DNA of 64,000 nt, from positions 248,001 to 312,000 of the forward strand of contig JAPLKI010000022.1 of the NCBI GenBank assembly GCA_026388155.1. Direction: 5' to 3'. Source of the DNA: Elusimicrobiota bacterium (GTDB lineage: Bacteria; Elusimicrobiota; Elusimicrobia; Elusimicrobiales; UBA9959). The notes beneath the pieces are model-generated. The model saw only the letters and a list, made by a program, of their open reading frames with translations. It made no database searches and was not told the origin of the DNA. Positions 8,806 through 16,291 of this stretch are shown here, piece by piece. The position numbers and the translations under genes are program-made. Within the stretch, counting starts at the first letter, position 1, and each line of letters starts with the position of its first letter.

Positions 8806-9069
8806 ATGAAAAATAAAAAAGTTACAGTTTACGCTCTCAGCACCTGCGGCTGGTGTCGCAAGACCGTGGGGTGGCTGAAAGAAAACGGCATTAAAGCGGA
8901 AATTATATATACCGACACGATAGAGGACGAGGCCGAAAAAGAAAAAGTCGTGGCCCAGGCCAAAAAACACAACCCCAGCCTTTCTTTCCCTACCGTGGTC
9001 ATCAACGACGGGGAATGCGTGGTAGTCGGCTTTGAGCCTGAGAAAATACAAGAGGCGCTTAATAAATGA
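8806..9069 (+). CDS. Glutaredoxin/NrdH-like redox protein
   Basis: 87-residue thioredoxin-fold protein. VTVYALSTCGWCRKT gives the first beta strand and a CGWC redox centre at residues 14-17; SFPTVVINDGE supplies the cis-proline and the next strand. The size is that of glutaredoxin or NrdH, but the CGWC centre differs from the CPYC of classical glutaredoxins. The TGA stop overlaps the next start codon (ATGA at 9066-9069), so it is translationally coupled to the ferredoxin-thioredoxin reductase-like gene. The likely role is as the electron acceptor or a partner of that reductase. Confidence 0.88.
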   Translation: MKNKKVTVYALSTCGWCRKTVGWLKENGIKAEIIYTDTIEDEAEKEKVVAQAKKHNPSLSFPTVVINDGECVVVGFEPEKIQEALNK

Positions 9070-9584
9070 ACAACGATCTTGATCAGAAGGGTGAAGAACT
9101 CCGCCAGCGTCTTGCTCAAGAGGCCAGGGCTACCGGTTATAACCTTAACCCCGATCTTGACATGACTTCCACTATCTGCGCCGGGCTTGCGAAAAATGAG
9201 GGCCGCTACGGTTATATGTCCTGCCCCTGCCGTCTGGCTTCGGGTAAAAGGGAGGAAGACAAAGACATTATCTGCCCCTGTGATTACCGCGACTCCGACC
9301 TGGCCGAATACGGTTCCTGCTACTGCGCGCTTTATGTAAGCGGCGAGATCGTTTCCGGCAAAAAAAAGGCCGCCCCCGTGCCGGAGCGGCGTCCGCCCGC
9401 AGAGCGGAGGCTCAAAGCGGCTCACGATATACAACCTTTGCCAACTGTGAAATCCGGCGCGGGGGGGGCGATAAAAGTCTGGCGCTGCAAAGTGTGCGGT
9501 TATCTTTGCGCCAAAGAAACTCCGCCGGCCAAATGCCCCATTTGCAAGGCGGACAAAGACAGATTTGAAGAATTTGCGTTGTGA
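9066..9584 (+). CDS. Ferredoxin-thioredoxin reductase catalytic chain fused to rubredoxin
   Basis: 172 residues. The N-terminal domain (about 1-95) matches the catalytic beta chain of ferredoxin-thioredoxin reductase: all six cysteines are present as CPC (53-55), CPC (70-72) and CYC (85-87), the last replacing the usual CHC. In the family these hold a 4Fe-4S cluster next to a redox-active disulfide. After a Pro/Arg/Lys-rich linker, a short rubredoxin-like domain follows with two knuckles, CKVCG (141-145) and CPICK (157-161). The fusion suggests electrons pass from rubredoxin to the Fe-S/disulfide centre and then to the glutaredoxin-like partner encoded just upstream. The variable (alpha) chain of plant-type enzymes is not present here. 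Confidence 0.9.
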   Translation: MNNDLDQKGEELRQRLAQEARATGYNLNPDLDMTSTICAGLAKNEGRYGYMSCPCRLASGKREEDKDIICPCDYRDSDLAEYGSCYCALYVSGEIVSGKKKAAPVPERRPPAERRLKAAHDIQPLPTVKSGAGGAIKVWRCKVCGYLCAKETPPAKCPICKADKDRFEEFAL

Positions 9585-9661
9585 GTATAAAGGCTAAGGG
9601 TTTAAAATAATTTCTGTTTCGGCGTGTTTTTTGACTCATCCTTAGAAAATATTCAAGACAA

Positions 9662-9690
9662 TTTACAGGATAACACAAAGGCGGTACAAT
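9662..9690 (+). promoter_or_regulatory. Candidate sigma70-type promoter of the ECF sigma operon
   Basis: TTTACA (9662-9667), 17 bp, TACAAT (9685-9690): five of six matches to each consensus hexamer. The expected start is about 32 bases before ATG 9729. A 6-bp inverted repeat AGGCGG/CCGCCT (9679-9684 and 9699-9704) brackets the -10 hexamer and could be an operator. Confidence 0.5.
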
Positions 9691-9728
9691 AAATCATGCC
9701 GCCTGATTGTCTTATTATTGAGGTGTGA

Positions 9729-10283
9729 ATGGAAGCGGGGCGCAATAATGATGTCCTGGGGGATGACTCAAAGCGGCCGGCGGATTTCCTCCTGCGCGCG
9801 TATAAAGAACATAAAGAGGGGTTATTCGCTTATATCGTGTCTTTTGTGGGCGACCATGCGGCGGCGGAGGATATTTTACACGAGATCTTTGCAAAATTAC
9901 TCAAGGAGCCGGAGGCATATTCCGGACGCGGCGGAATTTCCGGCTTTCTGTATGTCTGTGCCCGTAATAATGCCTTTAATTGGCTGAAACGTCAAAATAA
10001 ACAAGTGCAGTACTCTGAGGAGCTTGACGGTCTGATTGATTTTTCCGGCAAAGAACCCGGCAATAGCACTGAGCTGAAGGAATTAAAAAAACTGGTTAAC
10101 CGTGCGCTGTTCGACATACCCGTAAAACAACGGGAAATAATAATGTTGAAAATTTACAAAGATATGAAATTCAGGGAGATCGCGGAAATAACCGGAGATC
10201 CGATTAATACGGTGATAGCCAGGTATCAGTACGGACTGCGGAAGCTTCAGGAATTATTGCGGGAATATCAAAATGGATCCTGA
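9729..10283 (+). CDS. ECF-type RNA polymerase sigma factor
   Basis: 184 residues with sigma region 2 (LLRAYKEHKEGLFAYIVSFVG, then AAAEDILHEIFAKLLKE and GFLYVCARNNAFNWLKRQ) and region 4 (LFDIPVKQREIIMLKIYKDMKFREIAEITGDPINTVIARYQYGLRKLQ). No region 1 or 3, as expected for extracytoplasmic-function factors. Start ATG 9729 follows a GAGGTG ribosome-binding site. Its end overlaps the next gene by 11 bases, and that gene encodes a protein with one membrane segment that could serve as anti-sigma factor. The target regulon is unknown. Confidence 0.9.
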   Translation: MEAGRNNDVLGDDSKRPADFLLRAYKEHKEGLFAYIVSFVGDHAAAEDILHEIFAKLLKEPEAYSGRGGISGFLYVCARNNAFNWLKRQNKQVQYSEELDGLIDFSGKEPGNSTELKELKKLVNRALFDIPVKQREIIMLKIYKDMKFREIAEITGDPINTVIARYQYGLRKLQELLREYQNGS

Positions 10284-10590
10284 AAACATTGAAACCTGTT
10301 TGCGCTTGTTTACAACAGTAAAACCATCCGCCGCTTTGGATGATAAGATCGCGCGGTTGTACCCCGCTCCGCGCGCCCCTATGCGGGCTTCTTCTTCCGG
10401 TGCGGATTTGGTTTTGCAGATATTATGCGTATTATTAATAGCCGCGTGCCCGTTGTTCATCCCGGAAATCAAAGGATCTCCCTATGGATTATCCGGGCCG
10501 CTTATTATGGAATTCGCATCAGACCAGGTGAAACATGGAAGTGAAAAGCTGGAAGCTGTGGCAAACTATCTTAATTCACAGGAGAAATAA
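10273..10590 (+). CDS. Small single-span membrane protein, possible anti-sigma partner
   Basis: 105 residues. A soluble N-terminal part of about 45 residues (ENIETCLRLFTTVKPSAALDDKIARLYP) precedes a hydrophobic segment (VLQILCVLLIAACPLFI) and a short C-terminal tail. I recognise no family. Its overlap with the sigma gene, single membrane span and N-terminal cytoplasmic size are what one expects of a minimal anti-sigma factor, but no zinc-binding HxxxCxxC motif is present. The functional call is inference from position. Confidence 0.6.
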   Translation: MDPENIETCLRLFTTVKPSAALDDKIARLYPAPRAPMRASSSGADLVLQILCVLLIAACPLFIPEIKGSPYGLSGPLIMEFASDQVKHGSEKLEAVANYLNSQEK

Positions 10591-10591
10591 A

Positions 10592-11047
10592 ATGAAACTC
10601 AATATACGTCCGATAGCCGCGTCTTTAGCCTGTATTGTCCTGTTGGCGGCCACCTGCCGGTATTTTGTGGCGCAACTCAGGATATATTTGGATCTATGGT
10701 CTTTAACCATGGTAGTCGGCGGTACTTCGCTGTTCCTTGTTATCAATTTTTCCATAAAAGAAATAATACAGGCTTTCAAATTCGTTATCATGCCAGCGTA
10801 TGAGAGTTCGGAAGAGAAATACTTGCAAGCCGTCCACGTTTTTGATACAGGTTCAAGAGCCGCTTTGGCATTCGGCGCTATAGGGTTTCTGATGGGTATA
10901 ATGGGGCTGCTAGCCGAGCTCCATAAGCCGGAATTTATAGGTCCGCTTACGGAAATAACATTGCTGAATGTTTTATATGCGTTAATTCTTTCGGAAGTAT
11001 TCTTCAAAGGCCTGAAAATTCAGTGCGAGCGTGGAAATTTTCTTTAA
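10592..11047 (+). CDS. MotA/ExbB-like integral membrane protein
   Basis: 151 residues beginning at ATG 10592, chosen because AGGAGA lies just upstream; an in-frame ATG at 10535 lies inside the previous gene. Segments: N-terminal helix, LWSLTMVVGGTSLFLVINF, a cytoplasmic stretch (IKEIIQAFKFVIMPAYESSEEKYLQAVHV), AALAFGAIGFLMGIMGLLAEL and ITLLNVLYALILSEVFF. The SL-VVGGT-F-KEI pattern and the later AxAFGxxGxLxGxxxxL helix resemble MotA/TolQ/ExbB proton-channel subunits, though it is much shorter than MotA and no MotB/ExbD partner is adjacent. It could be a degenerate or specialised member read with the sigma factor. Confidence 0.55.
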   Translation: MKLNIRPIAASLACIVLLAATCRYFVAQLRIYLDLWSLTMVVGGTSLFLVINFSIKEIIQAFKFVIMPAYESSEEKYLQAVHVFDTGSRAALAFGAIGFLMGIMGLLAELHKPEFIGPLTEITLLNVLYALILSEVFFKGLKIQCERGNFL

Positions 11048-11081
11048 CCGGAAGCCGCATGGATAAGAAGTATTCATGGGA

Positions 11082-11597
11082 TTAATATATCCCTCTTACT
11101 TTTCCTTTAACTTTTTCCAACTTTACAAAATACAGCCTTTCGCCCGTGGCGGGGTTTTTCCAACTTGAGGAATCATTTGAATTGTCCCGGTTATCGCCCA
11201 AAATAAAAAGAGAATCCGGGGGTACGCGAAGCGGGCCTAGATTATCGCCTTCAAGAGTTTCCCCTGCCCGCGTGTATTGCGTATAAATCTCAAGCTGCGG
11301 TTCTCCGTTCAGGTAAACCTTTTTTTCTCTTAATTCGACGGTGTCGCCTTCCACGGCTATAACCCTTTTTACGGAATCGTGGGTCTCGCCCACCGGAGAC
11401 TCGAAACATATTAATTCCTGTCTGGCCGGTTTTCTGAACCTGTATGTGATCTTGTCGACAAAAAGATGACGCCCGACGTTTAAAGTGGGTTCCATGGAAG
11501 CGCTGGCTATGTAAACAGGCTCGGCCGCGTAATGCCGCGCCAATAGACCGCAAGCCAGCGTAATGAATATTATCAGTGAAACGCGCGCCTTGTTCAT
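11082..11597 (-). CDS. lepB: Signal peptidase I
   Basis: 171-residue S26 serine peptidase that removes signal peptides at the outer face of the inner membrane. An N-terminal anchor (VSLIIFITLACGLLA) is followed by ASASMEPTL with the catalytic Ser, KRVIAVEGDTVEL with the catalytic Lys, and the C-terminal box FILGDNRDNSNDSS. ATG 11597 (MNKARVS) is preferred over an upstream in-frame start that would add 16 non-hydrophobic residues; GGTGG lies just before it. Shorter than E. coli LepB (one membrane anchor rather than two), as in many bacteria. Its many likely clients here are the exported lipoprotein-like and giant proteins. Confidence 0.93.
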   Translation of the reverse strand: MNKARVSLIIFITLACGLLARHYAAEPVYIASASMEPTLNVGRHLFVDKITYRFRKPARQELICFESPVGETHDSVKRVIAVEGDTVELREKKVYLNGEPQLEIYTQYTRAGETLEGDNLGPLRVPPDSLFILGDNRDNSNDSSSWKNPATGERLYFVKLEKVKGKVRGIY

Positions 11598-11635
11598 CCC
11601 ACCACCCGCTTGCCCCGCTCTTTTGGATATATATA

Positions 11636-11689
11636 TCGGAACCAAAAGGGCGGGGCTTGCCCGACTTTGGCGGGCCCATTCGGTTCCGA
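11636..11689. repeat. Nested inverted repeat upstream of lepB
   Basis: The outer arms TCGGAACC (11636-11643) and GGTTCCGA (11682-11689) are exactly complementary. They enclose GC-rich alternatives GGGC/GCCC (11653-11656, 11659-11662) and GCCCG/CGGGC (11659-11663, 11671-11675), which compete for the same bases. It sits between the GH3 gene end and the lepB start and may be a terminator or a structured leader. Confidence 0.5.
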
Positions 11690-11703
11690 AGCAGGTGGCG
11701 GGG

Positions 11704-13362
11704 TCACTTTTTCCCCTTTTTTAAGGCAAATTTTACCGGCAGCGTCCCTTCAGCTTTAATGGTCCCGGTAAGCAGGCCGGCCGCTGCCTGCATGGACGGC
11801 TTTGTTATGCCGTAAACCGCTGCGGCACAACCGGCCTCGGGATAATTTTCCAGATCGTAGGGGTTCATCAGACTTAACAGCACGGCAGGTTTTCCCGCGG
11901 CAAGCAGTTTGTGTATCAAGGCCTGCTGTTTTTTGTTCTGGGCCTGCGCCCACTGGAAACTGCCTATAACAAGCGCGTCCGCTTCGTTGGCGGCCTCCAG
12001 AAGCCTGCCTTTATCTACGAGGCCGGGGCCTATATCAAAAAAATATTGCTTTGCCTGATAACCCTGTTCCAGCAAAGTCTTGTAAAGTTCAATGGAGTTT
12101 TCGGCGAAGCGCTGGGGCGCGAATATTATTATGGCGATTTTTTTGATTTTGTTAAGCGGCAGAAAACCGTTTTTGTCTGTTACAAGCGTGAGCGCTTTGC
12201 GTGATATCGTCCGTGAAATATCAAGGTAGGCTTTATCGAACGGCGATGACGCTTCGGCGGCGGAAAATAAGCCGGCTTCTTTTTTTACGGCATAAACCCG
12301 GTAATAAGCGTCGTTTAAGCGGGTTTCGTTTATCCGCCCCGAACGTACCTGAGCGGCTATTTCACTGACGGCGGAGTTAAAATTCCCTTTGCCTATAAGA
12401 AGAAGGTCGGCCCCCGCCCTAAGGGCGTCGGCGGCGGCTTTTGCCGTACTTTCGCGCGAAGTTATAGCCTTCATATCCAGGCTGTCGGTTATCACAAGCC
12501 CTTCAAAGCCCAGCTGTTTTTTCAGCAGGTCCATTATGATACGCCTTGAGAGGGTGGCCGGATTTTTTGCGTCAAGGGCGGGGTAAAGCGCGTGAGCCGT
12601 CATTATGGCCGGCGTCCTAAGCTCAACGGCTTTTTTAAAAGGCGGCAGGTGCTTCTCGTCAAGCTCCGGCAGCGCGGCTTGAATTACCGGCATGGTCTTG
12701 TGTGAATCCTGTTTTGCCGCGCCATGCCCTGGAAAATGTTTGCCCACAGCGATGATGCCGGCTGCTTTAAAACCATTTAACACGGCCCCGCCAATGCGGG
12801 AAACAAGCTCCGGATCGGAGCCTATGGAGCGTATCCCTATTATGGGATTCAAGGCTTCCGTATTCACATCCAGCACCGGGCCGAAAGCCATGTTTACGCC
12901 CGCGCGCTTCAGTTCCTTGCCTGCCAGGTAGAAAAGCGAGGCGGTATCGCTTTCGTTGGCGGCCGCGCCAAGCATCATGCCCGTGGGCAGTTCAAGCAGC
13001 CCGAGCGTGGTGGGGGAATAAACGCTGCCGCCCTCATAGTCAACGGCGATGAAAAGCGGGGTTGTAAGGCGGGCAGCAAGGGCTCTCCGCTGCAGTTCAT
13101 CCGCGATGCGGCGGGTATCTTCAAGCGAGTAAGAACCCCATTGCAGCTGCACTCCGCCAAGCCCCGCCGCTACGGCGCCGGTGGCCAAGGCTATTTCCGA
13201 CGCGTCTATGGAAATTATCAGCAACTGGGCCGCTTTCTCTTCAATGGAGGGCTGATCCTGAGCCTGGAGGTTATAGGGCAGAATGACGGCTGGCAGCGAA
13301 AACAGAAAAATGCAAAATGCAAAATGTAAAGCGCAAATTGGGGAACGCGGAAAAAAGCGCAT
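11704..13362 (-). CDS. Exported GH3 glycoside hydrolase, NagZ-like beta-N-acetylhexosaminidase
   Basis: 552 residues. An N-terminal hydrophobic signal segment (ALHFAFCIFLFSLPAVIL) indicates export, unlike cytoplasmic E. coli NagZ. The TIM barrel carries the NagZ signature VGKHFPGHGAAKQDSHKTMP (the His/Asp pair of bacterial GH3 hexosaminidases) and GLVITDSLDMKAI with the nucleophile Asp. A C-terminal alpha/beta domain follows (about residues 390-552, with IAIIIFAPQRF and AVLLSLMNPYDLENYP), as in two-domain GH3 enzymes such as YbbD of Bacillus. Expected substrate: GlcNAc-MurNAc glycans from peptidoglycan turnover, outside the cytoplasm. Confidence 0.9.
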   Translation of the reverse strand: MRFFPRSPICALHFAFCIFLFSLPAVILPYNLQAQDQPSIEEKAAQLLIISIDASEIALATGAVAAGLGGVQLQWGSYSLEDTRRIADELQRRALAARLTTPLFIAVDYEGGSVYSPTTLGLLELPTGMMLGAAANESDTASLFYLAGKELKRAGVNMAFGPVLDVNTEALNPIIGIRSIGSDPELVSRIGGAVLNGFKAAGIIAVGKHFPGHGAAKQDSHKTMPVIQAALPELDEKHLPPFKKAVELRTPAIMTAHALYPALDAKNPATLSRRIIMDLLKKQLGFEGLVITDSLDMKAITSRESTAKAAADALRAGADLLLIGKGNFNSAVSEIAAQVRSGRINETRLNDAYYRVYAVKKEAGLFSAAEASSPFDKAYLDISRTISRKALTLVTDKNGFLPLNKIKKIAIIIFAPQRFAENSIELYKTLLEQGYQAKQYFFDIGPGLVDKGRLLEAANEADALVIGSFQWAQAQNKKQQALIHKLLAAGKPAVLLSLMNPYDLENYPEAGCAAAVYGITKPSMQAAAGLLTGTIKAEGTLPVKFALKKGKK

Positions 13363-13373
13363 GGTTATAGGAG

Positions 13374-13476
13374 AGCGAATAGCGAACAGTAAACAGCGAA
13401 TAGTTCGTTTAAAATATAAAGTTTGAAAAATACAACCTGCCTCCCGCTGTCACTATTCGCCATTTACTATTTGCTG
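13374..13476. repeat. Heptamer-word inverted repeat (GCGAATA/GTAAACA type)
   Basis: The left side has AGCGAATAGCGAACAG followed by TAAACAGCGAATAG (13374-13403). CTATTCGCCATTTACTATTT plus GCTG (13453-13476) pairs with 13380-13403 at about 19 of 24 positions, nearly all differences being transitions. It lies between two minus-strand genes. The words match those of the repeat at 5760. Confidence 0.7.
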
Positions 13477-13482
13477 GTCAAT

Positions 13483-15060
13483 TTATTTAAATGTGAACCC
13501 GCGCTTTGTGGCCTGTTTCCTTATAGAGTCTATAACCGCTTTGTCCAGGGTATTGGGGCCGGAAGCGTGTTTTGCTTCCTCAGCCGCCAGATATTTTTTT
13601 CTTTCTTCCTGCAGGCGGGTTATGTCGCTTTTTATTTTTTTCCGCTCCGCCAGTTTTGTGTCAATATATTTCCCCAATTCCTCTTTTTTCATTTTTTGAA
13701 GTTCAGGAGGGAGCTGGTCCGCTTTTATTTCGTCCTTGCGAACGGCTCCGCTTTCCACGGCCGAGACCACATCCCACGAGGATTCCTGCCTGGCGGCGCC
13801 GGGGGCCGCGGCTTTAAAGGCCGCGCGTTCCGACATCACTGACGCGCCCGCGGCGGCCATATTTGAATCAACTTCTTTTTTGCGCTTCATGGATGCTTCG
13901 CCTTCCGCGCCGTAAGTTACATAGGTCTGGTTAAGCAATACGCTGAGTTCATTTATTGTATTGTCCTGGGGGGCGCTTACCGTATAAACCACGGCTGATT
14001 GGTCGATATTTGAGTAGTCGCCGTCGGCCGCCTGCGCGCCCGCAAGCCATTGGGTCGCTATGCCTGCCTGCCTTGAACCGCAGAAAATAGTGTTGACAAA
14101 AATTCCTTTTGCTTTGGCCTCGGCCGCGGCCGCGGCGAAGTCCACCGGCCCCTGGGTAAACGGCTCGTTGCCGGCGATGAAAATCGTCTTGTAAACATCG
14201 TTTTTGGAACTCCAGGAGAGTTTTTCCACCGCGTCTTTCAAAACCCAGCCGCAGTACTCGTCGCCGCCGTTGGTCTTAAGAGCGAACAATTCCTGGGAGA
14301 CTTGGTCCAGGTCTTTGGTAAAAGGCGATACCTGGCGGATGTAGCCGGACTCGCGCGAAAGGCCCGAATTGCCGTATTCGTAGAGGGCCACTTCAATGGC
14401 CGGCCCGGAGCCGTTTTTTTCCGAGGAGATCAGCTCGTTAACTATTTTCCAAAGCTGGGTGCGGGCCTGGTTTATCAGGCCGTCCATGGAATTCGAGGTG
14501 TCTAAAAGCACCGCCACCTGCACCAGCGGCTTTTTTGAAAAATCGCCGCCGGTCCCGTGCGCGGTTGTCCCGCCCTGTTCTTTCCAGGTTTTTTTCACCG
14601 TCGCGGCGGCGGCGGAAAGTATTTTACCGCTTTCGGTTTCCACTATGCGCGCGTTTATTTCGGTTTCTACTTCGCTCAGATCATTCAAAGTGCCAGTTAC
14701 CACCGCGTCCGCTCCCAGGATCCGGCCTATTTTTTTTACGCTTTCCTCGCTAATGGCGCCGGAGACCTCTAAACTAAGTTCTCCCATCACCTTTTTAAGC
14801 AGATTCCGCTCTATGAGCGTTATTTTTTTGTTTTGGGCCAGCGCCGTGGTCAGCCTTTCCTGGATTATAACCGGTCCTTTGGAAGCCTTGGCGTCGGTAT
14901 ACTGGAATTCCAATACGGCCACCTTTATGCCGGTTTTGTCTTTCAGTCCGTCCTGAAGTTTATCCGAAAGTTTATCAAGCTCCGCCGCCCGAAGGTCTCC
15001 CAAGCCGGCAGCAAGCAAAGCTGTTAAAAAAACGCCCGCGAATAATCTGGTCTTGAGCAT
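13483..15060 (-). CDS. Exported CsgG/FlgO-like and von Willebrand A domain fusion protein
   Basis: 525 residues with an N-terminal signal peptide (to about residue 26, ending RAAEL). Residues about 40-155 resemble the CsgG/FlgO fold used by curli and other outer-membrane lipoprotein systems: GIKVAVLEFQYTDAKA, IQERLTTALAQNKKITLIERNLLKKV, and GRILGADAVVTGTL. Residues about 180-375 form a vWA domain with MIDAS start VAVLLDTSNSMDG and a later NGGDEYCGW. The C-terminus is charged and coiled-coil-like (KMKKEELGKYIDTKLAERKKIKSDITRLQEE). No lipobox Cys is seen. Likely a periplasmic or envelope protein binding a partner through the metal site; function unknown. Confidence 0.8.
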   Translation of the reverse strand: MLKTRLFAGVFLTALLAAGLGDLRAAELDKLSDKLQDGLKDKTGIKVAVLEFQYTDAKASKGPVIIQERLTTALAQNKKITLIERNLLKKVMGELSLEVSGAISEESVKKIGRILGADAVVTGTLNDLSEVETEINARIVETESGKILSAAAATVKKTWKEQGGTTAHGTGGDFSKKPLVQVAVLLDTSNSMDGLINQARTQLWKIVNELISSEKNGSGPAIEVALYEYGNSGLSRESGYIRQVSPFTKDLDQVSQELFALKTNGGDEYCGWVLKDAVEKLSWSSKNDVYKTIFIAGNEPFTQGPVDFAAAAAEAKAKGIFVNTIFCGSRQAGIATQWLAGAQAADGDYSNIDQSAVVYTVSAPQDNTINELSVLLNQTYVTYGAEGEASMKRKKEVDSNMAAAGASVMSERAAFKAAAPGAARQESSWDVVSAVESGAVRKDEIKADQLPPELQKMKKEELGKYIDTKLAERKKIKSDITRLQEERKKYLAAEEAKHASGPNTLDKAVIDSIRKQATKRGFTFK

Positions 15061-15189
15061 GGGTTGCCCCTCCGTATCTCCGGTAAAAGACTTATGTCAT
15101 GTAAGAATACTAAAACCGCCATGGAAAGTCAAAAAAGAGGCGGTTGAATACGGCCGGCAAAATTTGTATCTTAAATGGTAGTCGAACAT

Positions 15190-15234
15190 GAGGAGCGCGA
15201 CAGCCGCAGATAAAGCCGCGTCCTCGTTGTCGCG
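15190..15234 (+). promoter_or_regulatory. Leader with interlocking inverted repeats ahead of the ApbE-like gene
   Basis: GAGGA (15190-15194) can pair with TCCTC (15221-15225), and CGCGACA (15196-15202) with TGTCGCG (15228-15234). The order A-B-A'-B' means the stems are either mutually exclusive or form a pseudoknot. It ends 25 bases before the chosen start. Confidence 0.35.
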
Positions 15235-15259
15235 TGATTACCGTTTCTGGAGATCCAGC

Positions 15260-16291
15260 ATGAAACTCACAAATAGTCTGATTTTGTTTTGCGGCGTTCT
15301 TGCCGGTTGTTTTTTCTGTTCCTGCGGATCCAAAAACGAGCCGGTTGTCTCCCAAAGCATGTTTTTAATGAGCGTGCCCGTCCAGATCAAGGTGTACAGT
15401 CCGGACGCGAACTCCGGTCGAGCTCTGGTGAGGGAAATTTTTAAAGAATGGGAAAGGATAGCCGCGGAATACAACTTTAACGAACCGTATAGTTCCACTT
15501 CGTTCGTGAATAAGAAGGCTTACGGGGAATGGGTAAAAGTAGACGGGGAGTTTTTGCGCCTGCTTGAGCTTTCGTTTGATTATGCAAAAATGACCGGCGG
15601 GGCTTTTGACATAACCTTTGCGCCCTTGTGGCCCATATGGAAAGAGGCCGCTTCTTCCCAAAAAATGCCTTCTAAAACAGATATTTCCGCCGCGCTTGAA
15701 AATATCGGTTCGCAATACGTGCAGGTCGATCCGGAACGCAAAATGGTGCGTTTCTCAAAGCCCGTGCAGATCAACATGGGGGGGATCCTCCGGGGCTACT
15801 GTCTGGAAAAAGCTTATGAAATAATAAAGAGAAGCGGCGGCGGCGCGCCGGTTGAGGTCAAACTGGGCGGTTATATGCTGACCAGCGGCGCGCGCGCCTG
15901 GCAATACCCGGTGCCCGACCCGTTCCATGAAACCAAAACGCTGGGGAAACTGGTTTTTGAGGAAGGCGTGGTGATGTCTTCGTCCGGGCGGGATCATTTT
16001 GTGCAAATTGAGGGCAAACTCTACTCCCACATTCTGGACCTGAAAACAGGCTATCCCATAGAGAATTTCTCGAACCTCATCGTTTATTACCCTTCGCTTG
16101 AAGGCGGAAATTACATACCTTCCGCGGTGCTGGCGGTAATGGGCAAAGAAAAGGCTTTCGGTCTGCTTTCGAAAATAAAGGGAACGGCCGCCGTCTGGAT
16201 CGACGGCTCGGGGAAAGTTTCCGTTTTTTCAAATTCCGGGAGCAAGGCGCGGTGGGAAAAAAACAAAGGCTTTTTTAGTCTGGCGTCATGA
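15260..16291 (+). CDS. ApbE-like (FAD:protein FMN transferase family) lipoprotein with altered motifs
   Basis: 343 residues from ATG 15260, which has GGAG upstream; longer in-frame starts run through a structured leader. The lipobox VLAGC puts the lipidated Cys at residue 17. ApbE features: GGAFDITFAPLWP, INMGGILRGYCLEKA, and SHILDLKTGYPIENFSN. In the family, ApbE flavinylates Thr of partner proteins on the periplasmic side. Two usual residues differ: the KGY-type motif reads RGY, and the VxLGGD motif reads VKLGGY, losing its Asp. Catalysis may therefore be changed or lost. The stop overlaps the next start by four bases. Confidence 0.8.
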   Translation: MKLTNSLILFCGVLAGCFFCSCGSKNEPVVSQSMFLMSVPVQIKVYSPDANSGRALVREIFKEWERIAAEYNFNEPYSSTSFVNKKAYGEWVKVDGEFLRLLELSFDYAKMTGGAFDITFAPLWPIWKEAASSQKMPSKTDISAALENIGSQYVQVDPERKMVRFSKPVQINMGGILRGYCLEKAYEIIKRSGGGAPVEVKLGGYMLTSGARAWQYPVPDPFHETKTLGKLVFEEGVVMSSSGRDHFVQIEGKLYSHILDLKTGYPIENFSNLIVYYPSLEGGNYIPSAVLAVMGKEKAFGLLSKIKGTAAVWIDGSGKVSVFSNSGSKARWEKNKGFFSLAS

